A DNA stretch of 38,454 nt from the IMG/VR virus record IMGVR_UViG_3300003702_000007, positions 1-38,454 of that record. The stretch is one strand, 5' to 3'. Under the pieces are notes generated by a model, which saw only the letters and a list, made by a program, of their open reading frames with translations, ran no database searches and was not told the origin of the DNA. The position numbers and the translations under genes are program-made. Below, piece by piece: positions 31,854 to 38,454 of the stretch. This DNA is from a virus. Position 1 is the stretch's first letter. Each line of letters opens with the position of its first letter.

Positions 31854-31882
31854 TTGACAGGGGATATAGTTTTTGGTATAAT
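31854..31882 (+). promoter_or_regulatory. Perfect sigma70-type promoter (P3)
   Basis: TTGACA at 31854-31859, 17-base spacer with a five-T run, TATAAT at 31877-31882. A GGAGG-type ribosome site follows before the ATG at 31907. It would drive the second fibre cluster. Confidence 0.88.
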
Positions 31883-31906
31883 AGATGAAATGGAGGAATT
31901 TTTTAA

Positions 31907-32239
31907 ATGGCAGCAGGTAAATACGATCTAGTAGTTGATCAGGGCGCAGATTTTGCACTGGCTTTGACACTAACAAAAGCAGGTTCAGCGATTAACTTAG
32001 ATGGTTATACCGCTCGAGCTCATATACGAGCAACAAAAGAGTCTAGTAATTATACTCCTTTTGCATTTAGCTTTACAGATAGAGCAGCAGGAAAAGTGAC
32101 TATGTCATTAAGTTCTTCAGCAAGTTCAAATATGTCAGCAGGTCAGTATTTATATGATTTAGAAATAGTAGCAAGTACTGATGCTGTAACTAGAATTTTG
32201 GAAGGAAAAGTAACTCTAATTAGAGAGATAACTAGGTAA
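31907..32239 (+). CDS. Predicted virion protein with beta-domain of fibre-cluster type
   Basis: The 110-residue product begins MAAGKYDLVVDQGADFALALTLTKAG and continues INLDGYTARAHIR, KVTMSLSSSASSNMSAGQYLYDLEIV, ILEGKVTLIREITR. This arrangement of strands is a known small phage module (also fused at the N-terminus of baseplate upper or receptor-binding proteins), so it probably attaches a fibre to the tail. It is the first gene after P3 with a strong ribosome site (TGGAGGAA). It overlaps the next gene by one base. Confidence 0.78.
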   Translation: MAAGKYDLVVDQGADFALALTLTKAGSAINLDGYTARAHIRATKESSNYTPFAFSFTDRAAGKVTMSLSSSASSNMSAGQYLYDLEIVASTDAVTRILEGKVTLIREITR

Positions 32240-32757
32240 TGGCAAGCCATAGGATTGGGAAAACTTCTGCGAAGTTGGCAGCAATGCCGCCTCATACATG
32301 GACTATAGAAAGAGCAAGTTGGTTATTAGATCAACCTACAGTTAAAGATAACTTATATAAAATTCCAGTAAATGAACCTTTAGTTGAGAACTTATTAAAA
32401 GAACCTTTAAGAAATCCATTTTTATGCCTTCCAAGTTGGTGGCCGATAGTTGGAGGACAAAGAGTTAAAGCAATATTACATATTCGAGAGAATTATAATA
32501 AAAATTATAATCCTGAATTGTATATTTGTAAGATAAATGAAGAATATCATAATATCTGGTATCTATGGGGAGATAAGGCTTTCAGAGACAAAGCGATTGC
32601 TATAACCTTTCAGTTATGGGAATTGATATTTAAAAGTTTATGGTATAAACATGAAGTTACTAATGACGGAGTACCGATGACTTATTACGAAGATTTGGGA
32701 GAAGAATTAGAATGGGAGCATGATAAACACCCCGAGATTAAAAAGATATACGAGTAG
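32239..32757 (+). CDS. 172-residue hypothetical protein
   Basis: The product is not a fibre: it has mixed helices and strands and many aromatic residues. It includes TIERASWLLDQPTVKDNLYKIPVNEP, a Trp-rich turn (PSWWPIVGGQRVKAILHIRENYN), a strand YHNIWYLWGDKAFRDKAIAITFQLWELIFKSLW, and an acidic end (EDLGEELEWEHDKHPEIKK). The IVGGQRVKAI segment is loosely like the glycine-Gln-Arg turn in ParB-type folds, but the rest does not support this. It may be a virion or regulatory protein; unknown. Confidence 0.65.
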   Translation: MASHRIGKTSAKLAAMPPHTWTIERASWLLDQPTVKDNLYKIPVNEPLVENLLKEPLRNPFLCLPSWWPIVGGQRVKAILHIRENYNKNYNPELYICKINEEYHNIWYLWGDKAFRDKAIAITFQLWELIFKSLWYKHEVTNDGVPMTYYEDLGEELEWEHDKHPEIKKIYE

Positions 32758-32760
32758 AAA

Positions 32761-33171
32761 ATGCCAGCAGGAATAAGTGTAGAAGTTGCAGAAGATGTAA
32801 CAACTGTAACTATAACAAGTGAGGAAGCTATAACCGTAGCTATAACTGCTGATACAACAGATGTATCAGTTTCTGCGATTCCCCCAATTACTTCTGCTGC
32901 TGATATTATTAATACTGCTTATGGTACTATAACATCAACAACAGTTCAAGCAGCTCTGGAACAATTAGCTGATCAATTTTTTAGACAGTCAGCTACTCCT
33001 TCAGGAACTAATTTGGCAGAAGGGGATTTATGGTATGATACTGCAAACGAAGAATTAAGAGTATATAGAGAAATATCAGCTGGCAGTTACGAATGGCAAG
33101 CTTTAGTATCAGGAGGATACGTATCAGGTCAAGCAAGTTTAATGGATAAATTAGATGGAGGAAGATTCTAA
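32761..33171 (+). CDS. Short fibre-like protein
   Basis: The 136-residue product has a Thr/Val/Ile-rich beta N-terminus (VEVAEDVTTVTITSEEAITVAITADTTDVSVSAI) followed by the module FFRQSATPSGTNLAEGDLWYDTANEELRVYRE. The G-D-L-W-Y-D-T-x(4)-L-x-V-Y pattern is frequent in phage fibre and neck-passage proteins. It lies three bases after the previous stop. A trimeric fibre base or adapter is plausible. Confidence 0.7.
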   Translation: MPAGISVEVAEDVTTVTITSEEAITVAITADTTDVSVSAIPPITSAADIINTAYGTITSTTVQAALEQLADQFFRQSATPSGTNLAEGDLWYDTANEELRVYREISAGSYEWQALVSGGYVSGQASLMDKLDGGRF

Positions 33172-33209
33172 TCTATCCGAGCAGCTCTAACGAGCAAATG
33201 GAAAAATAA

Positions 33210-35177
33210 ATGGCAAACATAATTAAAATTAAAAGAAGTACTAGTACTAGTGTACCTACGAGTATACAGGAAGGAGAATTAGCTTATTCAGAAGCCTCAA
33301 ATAAACTGTTTTTTGCAGTTAACGCAGGTAGTAACGCTACTAGTATTATCGGTGGTAAAGTATATACCGATATGTTGGATCAGGTAGCGGGTGTATTAAC
33401 ACAAGAGTCAGCAATTCTTGTAGATAGTGATTCAAAAATAGATAATCTGTTAGTTGATAATTTACAGCTAAATGGCAATACAATTCAAACTACAGATCCA
33501 GATTCTTCTCCAAATCAAGACTTAACTATTAATACAAGTGGTACTGGAGATATTCTTTTTACTGCTGCAACAATGAGTACAGCAGCGCAAGCAACAGAAT
33601 TTTTAGTAGTTGATAATAGTTCAACTTCTTTAGTATTTAAAGAAGCAGGTAATGCGTATGTATCATTTGATACCACAAATGGTGCTGAAAGAGTACTATT
33701 TAGTAAAGAAGCAGAGTTCGATGGTGTAGTTGATATTGATGGATCATTAGACCTTGACGGTGTTTCTGACTTTGGTGGATATGCGACAACTAATATTAAT
33801 ATTGATAGTGGTGCGATAGATGGAACCCCAATCGGAGCGAACTCAGCAAGCACAGGTGCATTTTCAACATTAGCAGCTTCAGGAGTTTCAACATTATCTG
33901 GTAATACCACAGTAGGTGGAACTTTAGGTGTAACAGGTGTAGCAACCTTTACTACTCATGCAGTGTTTGGTGATAGTGATATTATTAAATTAGGTGCTGG
34001 TACAGATTTAACTCTTTACCATGATGGCACTAATTCATATATTACAAATGCAGAAGGAGCATTAAAAATTGCAACCGAAACAAGTGGTATAGCAGTTACT
34101 GTTGGACACACAACTTCAGAAACCACAGTAGCAGATAATTTAACTGTAGCAGGAAATGCTGCAGTAACCGGAACTTTAGGAGTTACAGGAGCTACTACGG
34201 TAGCAGCAATAACTGGTTCTGGAACAGCAACCTTTAATGGTAATGTTGTTCTTGGTAATGCATCAGACGATACTCAAACTACTACAGGTACTACTACACA
34301 TACTGGTATATATAATATTGATAGTCTAAGACTAGACGGAACAACACTTTCTACACCAAGTGGTAATACAACCCTTACACTTGATCCAGGTGGTTCAGGT
34401 ACTGTAGATGTAAATAGTTCTCGTATTACGAGTGTTACAGATCCAACAGGAGCACAAGATGCTGCTACGAAATCATATGTAGACGCTGTAAAAACTGGAC
34501 TAGATATTAAAGATTCAGTTGTAATGGCAACAACCGCTAACTTAGGATATACTTATTCTAATGGATCTAGTGGTGTAGGTGCAACTCTTACAAACGGTAG
34601 TAATGGAGCAGTAACTATTGATGGTATTGCAACAGCAACTACTGGTGAAAGAGTTTTGGTTAAGGATCAATCAACAGCATTTCAAAATGGTATTTATCAA
34701 GTTAGTACTGCTTCAGGAGTGAGTGCAGCTCTAGTACTTACTAGAACAACAGATACAGATACCGCTGCTGAATTTACTAGTGGTTCATTTACTTTCGTAG
34801 AAAAAGGTAGTGCCAATATAGATCAGGGTTTTGTAATGACACAAGACGCTGCTATAACTATGGGTACTACAGCAATTAATTGGACACAGTTCTCAGGAGC
34901 TGGTTCATTTACAGACGGTAATGCACTAACCAAAACAGGCAATACTTTAGATTGGACACCAGATGGTAAAACTCTAGAAGTATCTAGTGATGCAGCTAGA
35001 ATTAAAGGTATAACAGCAACAGCAGTTGGTGACACTTTAATTGGTATAGCAAGTAACGGTGGTTACACAGCACTAGCAAAACCTTCTTCATCCGCAACGG
35101 CTAATCCTTATATACTATCGATGAATACTTCAGGAGTAGCAGTATGGGGAAGTATTATAGACGGCGGAACATTTTAA
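33210..35177 (+). CDS. Large tail fibre protein
   Basis: The 655-residue protein begins with the module IKIKRSTSTSVPTSIQEGELAYSEASNKLFF, related to the stand-alone 70-residue product at 35219. Next come long Gly/Thr/Ala/Asn repeats (GNTTVGGTLGVTGVATF, GNAAVTGTLGVTGATTVAAITGSGTATFNGN) that suggest a trimeric beta-helix shaft. The segment PTGAQDAATKSYVDAVKTGLDIKDSVV is a helix-turn well known in phage fibres, then DGIATATTGERVLVKDQSTAFQNGIYQVS. It has no recognisable chaperone or catalytic domain. It is the main shaft of the second fibre cluster. GGAAAAATAA precedes the ATG. Confidence 0.85.
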   Translation: MANIIKIKRSTSTSVPTSIQEGELAYSEASNKLFFAVNAGSNATSIIGGKVYTDMLDQVAGVLTQESAILVDSDSKIDNLLVDNLQLNGNTIQTTDPDSSPNQDLTINTSGTGDILFTAATMSTAAQATEFLVVDNSSTSLVFKEAGNAYVSFDTTNGAERVLFSKEAEFDGVVDIDGSLDLDGVSDFGGYATTNINIDSGAIDGTPIGANSASTGAFSTLAASGVSTLSGNTTVGGTLGVTGVATFTTHAVFGDSDIIKLGAGTDLTLYHDGTNSYITNAEGALKIATETSGIAVTVGHTTSETTVADNLTVAGNAAVTGTLGVTGATTVAAITGSGTATFNGNVVLGNASDDTQTTTGTTTHTGIYNIDSLRLDGTTLSTPSGNTTLTLDPGGSGTVDVNSSRITSVTDPTGAQDAATKSYVDAVKTGLDIKDSVVMATTANLGYTYSNGSSGVGATLTNGSNGAVTIDGIATATTGERVLVKDQSTAFQNGIYQVSTASGVSAALVLTRTTDTDTAAEFTSGSFTFVEKGSANIDQGFVMTQDAAITMGTTAINWTQFSGAGSFTDGNALTKTGNTLDWTPDGKTLEVSSDAARIKGITATAVGDTLIGIASNGGYTALAKPSSSATANPYILSMNTSGVAVWGSIIDGGTF

Positions 35178-35218
35178 CGGCTCTATATAGGGCATGAATT
35201 TTAACAGGAGTCATAGAT

Positions 35219-35431
35219 ATGGCGCAAACAGTAAAGTTAAAGCGGTCAAATACCGCATCAGCAACACCCACTACATCTCAATTAGCTAGTGGGGAATTAG
35301 CAATGAATACCCGAGATGGTAAAGTTTATATGCGTAAATATGTAGATGGCACGGACGGAAACGATACCATTATACCTGTAGATCAAACAGCAATTGATGA
35401 TGCAGTAGCAATGGCGATAGCATTAGGGTAA
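35219..35431 (+). CDS. Single-domain fibre N-terminus module
   Basis: The 70-residue product has the module KLKRSNTASATPTTSQLASGELAMNTRDGKVYM, the same pattern as the start of the 655-residue fibre and of the N-terminal domain of phage receptor-binding proteins of the Mtd type. It ends after about 35 further residues without a shaft. It could be a free attachment adaptor, or a remnant of a longer fibre after recombination. AGGAG at 35204-35208 lies before the ATG. Confidence 0.7.
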   Translation: MAQTVKLKRSNTASATPTTSQLASGELAMNTRDGKVYMRKYVDGTDGNDTIIPVDQTAIDDAVAMAIALG

Positions 35432-35434
35432 TAA

Positions 35435-35767
35435 ATGGCAAACACATTTAAGAATAAGCAATCTGTAAATGTAGGTACTTCAACAGTTTCAATGTATACA
35501 GTACCTTCTTCTACAACTACAACACTAATTGGATTAACACTAGCAAATGTTTCAGGAGCATCAATTACTGCCACAGTAGCAGTAACAGATACTTCAGCTA
35601 GTACGACAGCAAACATTATAAAAAATGCACCAATTCCAGTTGGATCAAGTCTTGTAGCAGTAGGTGGAGATCAAAAAGTTGTATTAGAAACTGGAGATAT
35701 ACTAAAAATAACAGCTTCAGCTTCAAATGCAGTAGATGCAGTAGTTTCCTATATGGAACAAACATAA
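35435..35767 (+). CDS. Small predicted virion beta protein
   Basis: The 110-residue product has only beta strands with Thr/Val/Ala/Ser composition (KQSVNVGTSTVSMYTVPSSTTTTLIGLTLANVSG, ATVAVTDTSASTTANIIKNAPIPVGSSLVAVGGDQKVVLETGDILKITAS). The G-x-x-L-x-x-x-G-x-x-K-V-V-L-E-x-G-D strands suggest a small jelly-roll or beta-sandwich used in virions. It is four bases after the previous gene and is followed at once by the last fibre. Exact role unknown. Confidence 0.7.
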   Translation: MANTFKNKQSVNVGTSTVSMYTVPSSTTTTLIGLTLANVSGASITATVAVTDTSASTTANIIKNAPIPVGSSLVAVGGDQKVVLETGDILKITASASNAVDAVVSYMEQT

Positions 35768-35768
35768 G

Positions 35769-38454
35769 ATGGCTTACATAGGTAAGAAACCGGCACAAGT
35801 CGATGTGACACTAAGTGCTGGCTCAATCACAGCAGTCGAAATGGCTGCAAATTCCGTACTCGCTTCAGAAATAGCAGAAAATGCTATTGGTTCATCCGAA
35901 CTCGCAAATAATGCTGTCACAGCAACTCATATTCCCGATAACACAATCACAGCAACTCATTTACCAAATGGTATAATAGCGGCTGCTCATTTATCCGCGG
36001 ACTTAATTACTGGTGCAAAAATAGCTGATGATGCAATAGACTCAGAACACTATACAGACGGATCAATAGATACCGCTCATATAGCAGCAGATGCAGTTAC
36101 AGCAGCTAAATTACCTGATAATGTTATTGACTCAGAACACTATACAGACGGATCAATAGATACCGCTCATATAGCAGATTTAAATGTTACTACAGCTAAG
36201 ATAGCTAATAATGCTATTACAGCAGCTAAGTTACCAGATAATGTAATCACAGCAACTCATATACCAAATTTAGGTATTGCAGGTACTCATATAGCAGATG
36301 ATGCTATAGACTCAAATCATTATGCAGATGCATCAATAGATCTGGCACATATGTCTGCTAACTCAATAGATAGCACTCAATATGTTGATGGAAGTATTGA
36401 CCTAGCTCATATGTCAGCTAACTCAATAGATTCTGACCAATATGTAGATGGCAGTATAGATGCAGCTCATTTAGCGCCAGCACAAACAAGCATTACAAGT
36501 GTTGGAACATTAACAGGTTTAACAGTATCAACTAGTGGAGAACAAGTTGCTATATTTTCATCTACTGATACAGACGCCTATATAAGAATAAATGATTCAA
36601 ATGACAGCCTATATCTATCTTCAGATAATACAGTAGGTTCTTTTGGTGGTACTACAGGTGCTGCTGCAACTAACTTAAATATAAGTTTAACGAGTGGTAA
36701 TGTTGGTTTAGGAACTACTACTACAAGTGGATTAAGGCTCAATGTATTAACAACTGTATCAGATAATTTAGTTGCAAGGTTTGAAAATTCACATTCTACA
36801 GGTTCTTATGGTATTGCAGTAAAAGCAGGAGATGATGACGGAAATTACACTGCTGATTTTGCCAATAAAGCAGGAACGTCTTTGATGAGAATCAGAGGGG
36901 ATGGAAATGTTGGTATAGGAACTGCGAGTCCAGCAGTTGAATTGCACGTTGACCAAGCCGCAGGACAAATTACAGAAATAAGGGCTTCCTCTGCAACTGT
37001 ATACTCAAAACTTATTGCAGATGATGCGACAGGATTTAGTGCTTTAGATTTTTCACATACTCTTTATGTAAAAGAAGCCGGAACAACAATAGGAACTTTA
37101 GCAGCAGGTAATTGGTCACTTCCAAATAAACTTGGAGTAGGAAATACAGATTTACTAGCTGCATGTATAACTGCTACTGATACTACTGCCAGAGCACCGG
37201 CAACAAGTGGAAATGTAACAGGTCATGTGGTTCTTGGTAAGAAGGCTGATAGTAGTCTTGCTATGGGATCTTATAGTACTGGAGGATATTCTTGGTTACA
37301 AGCTGCAGCTGCAGATTCTGCTGGAACGGTTAATAAATTAGTACTTAATCCTATTGGTGGAAATGTTGGTATAGGAATTGCAGCTCCAGCTTATACGCTA
37401 GATATCGTTCCAACTTCTGCTAGCGCTTTCCGTGTTAGAGGTGCTACAAATGGTACAGATGTAAATTGTCATATAGAGAATGCAGGAACATCTTCAGGAG
37501 ATGGTACTTTGGTTGCATTATATACAGCAGCAGGAGCAGATGATCCTACTCTAAGATTTAATATAAGTGGAACTGAAGCTTATTCAATGGGTATTGATAA
37601 TTCAGATAGTGATAAGTTCAAAATATCAAATTCAACTACTTTAGGTAGTACTGATGCACTTACTATATATGGTACTGGAATTACTATGGCGGGTAATGCA
37701 ACAGTTGGTGGAACATTAGGAGTTACAGGTACATTTACAGGAACACACGGTGTATTTGATGATGCTAATGCAACTTTTAAAATTATAAATGGAAACGACA
37801 ATTTTTATCGGTGGTTAAATTTAGATTCCGATAATAATTTATACCATTATTATAATACAACTCTAATTCAGAGTTATAGTCCTTCAGCCGCAGCTTGGGA
37901 TATAAGAGGTAAGGCAACACATGATGCCAAAATTACTATAGATCAAAACGCAGACGATAATGCTTTATATATTGATAGTGAATCAGCTAATGAAAATGCA
38001 TTACAAGTTTATGGTAAATATGGTCTACATATTACCCAAGATATTTCAGCTGGTCGTGCTGCTCACTTCACTCGTAATTTAGCTGAGGCAGGTTCTAAAC
38101 CACTTGTAGAGATTATAGATGACCACACTTCTAACACTCAAGCTTCATTATTTATACGGCAAGATGGAGCAGGATATGGTTTAGAGATAGACCAGAATGG
38201 TAATAAAGAAGCTATATTTATTACAAGTGATGCTTCATCAGAGGATGTATTACAAGTAAGTGCTAGTTCATTAACTACTGGTAGAGCTGGATATTTCTAT
38301 TCAAATTCATCTAGTACAGGTTCTCGTAATCTAGTAGAAATTCGTAATGACCACGCTTCTTCATCAGGCACTACCGCATTAAAAGTACATCAAGATGGAA
38401 CAGGTCGTACTGCTTTTTTCAACGCAGCAACCGCAGCAGATAATAGATTAGTAG
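35769..38454 (+). CDS. Large tail fibre protein with decapeptide repeats (3' end outside window)
   Basis: The frame is open from ATG 35769 to the right edge (895 codons seen, no stop). Residues 1-240 form a shaft of about 15-residue units such as IADDAIDSEHYTDGS, IDTAHIAADAVTAAK and LPDNVITATHI, with a conserved H-[IL]/Y at regular distance, as in trimeric beta-helix fibres. The later part has repeats of GNVGIGTASPAVELHV and GNVGLGTTTTSGLRL, as in intramolecular chaperone-bearing or peptidase S74-type fibres upstream of their last domain. A C-terminal chaperone, if any, lies outside. It is the last and longest gene in the second cluster. Confidence 0.87.
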   Translation, partial: MAYIGKKPAQVDVTLSAGSITAVEMAANSVLASEIAENAIGSSELANNAVTATHIPDNTITATHLPNGIIAAAHLSADLITGAKIADDAIDSEHYTDGSIDTAHIAADAVTAAKLPDNVIDSEHYTDGSIDTAHIADLNVTTAKIANNAITAAKLPDNVITATHIPNLGIAGTHIADDAIDSNHYADASIDLAHMSANSIDSTQYVDGSIDLAHMSANSIDSDQYVDGSIDAAHLAPAQTSITSVGTLTGLTVSTSGEQVAIFSSTDTDAYIRINDSNDSLYLSSDNTVGSFGGTTGAAATNLNISLTSGNVGLGTTTTSGLRLNVLTTVSDNLVARFENSHSTGSYGIAVKAGDDDGNYTADFANKAGTSLMRIRGDGNVGIGTASPAVELHVDQAAGQITEIRASSATVYSKLIADDATGFSALDFSHTLYVKEAGTTIGTLAAGNWSLPNKLGVGNTDLLAACITATDTTARAPATSGNVTGHVVLGKKADSSLAMGSYSTGGYSWLQAAAADSAGTVNKLVLNPIGGNVGIGIAAPAYTLDIVPTSASAFRVRGATNGTDVNCHIENAGTSSGDGTLVALYTAAGADDPTLRFNISGTEAYSMGIDNSDSDKFKISNSTTLGSTDALTIYGTGITMAGNATVGGTLGVTGTFTGTHGVFDDANATFKIINGNDNFYRWLNLDSDNNLYHYYNTTLIQSYSPSAAAWDIRGKATHDAKITIDQNADDNALYIDSESANENALQVYGKYGLHITQDISAGRAAHFTRNLAEAGSKPLVEIIDDHTSNTQASLFIRQDGAGYGLEIDQNGNKEAIFITSDASSEDVLQVSASSLTTGRAGYFYSNSSSTGSRNLVEIRNDHASSSGTTALKVHQDGTGRTAFFNAATAADNRLV
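36039..36177 (+). repeat. Two perfect 49-base copies, 90-base period, in the fibre gene
   Basis: The stretch 36039-36087 is repeated exactly at 36129-36177 and encodes DSEHYTDGSIDTAHIA twice at a 30-residue period. Similar but diverged units continue to about 36460. The identity at DNA level suggests recent duplication and possible recombination within the shaft. Confidence 0.85.

Noticed and set aside
32450-32520. ParB-like nuclease in the 172-residue protein (VGGQRVKAI)
   Set aside because: Only one short turn resembles ParB; other conserved segments are missing.
31895-38454. Diversity-generating retroelement linked to the Mtd-like module
   Set aside because: No reverse transcriptase gene and no template/variable repeat pair was seen in the window; only the N-terminal module resembles Mtd.

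Overview
This window is about 38 kb of the structural (late) half of a tailed double-stranded DNA phage with a lambda-type, long non-contractile (siphovirus-like) tail and an HK97-type head. All genes lie on the + strand, packed with ATGA or TAATG overlaps. The DNA is AT-rich (roughly one third G+C by eye) and arginine is mostly AGA. Sec signal peptides and a lipoprotein point to a Gram-negative host. AT-richness and the gene types resemble uncultured marine phages of low-GC Alphaproteobacteria, but the host is an inference.

Layout. (1) 1-3527: an accessory operon with the 3' end of an unknown gene, a secreted protein with curlin-like Q/N/G beta-repeats, a small signal-peptide/membrane protein, and a CHASE2 receptor-type class III adenylate cyclase with intact catalytic residues. 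(2) 3524-6539: a perfect sigma70-type promoter, a membrane/coiled-coil protein, a run of small structural or very basic proteins (one with an AT-hook-like motif), and the large terminase. (3) 6567-13015: a second perfect promoter, HNH nuclease, portal, a single-ORF fusion of prohead protease, scaffold and major capsid protein, then neck and tail-completion proteins. (4) 13025-13585: a small lipoprotein gene with a lambda-like -1 frameshift signal (GGGAAAG plus a downstream stem) giving a 158-residue extended form. (5) 13585-19472: tail tube, terminator, tail assembly chaperones G and GT joined by a -1 slippery site (AAATTTT), and tape measure. (6) 19472-26817: the lambda M-L-K-I-J tail-tip set, with K reduced to its JAMM protease domain. 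(7) 26817-31785: a repeat-rich fibre protein and three tandem adhesin-like paralogues sharing one N-terminal module, the third frameshifted. (8) 31854-38454: a third perfect promoter driving a second fibre/adhesin cluster, ending in a large fibre gene that runs off the window.

The genes work together as a virion factory: TerL and portal package DNA into the HK97-like head, neck proteins join head to tail, G/GT and the tape measure assemble the tube, M-L-K-I-J build the tip, and the fibres bind the host. The most unusual parts are the curlin-like/CHASE2-cyclase operon, which may alter host surface and second-messenger state, and the frameshifted lipoprotein. No tRNA, CRISPR array, integrase, insertion sequence or lysis enzyme was recognised.
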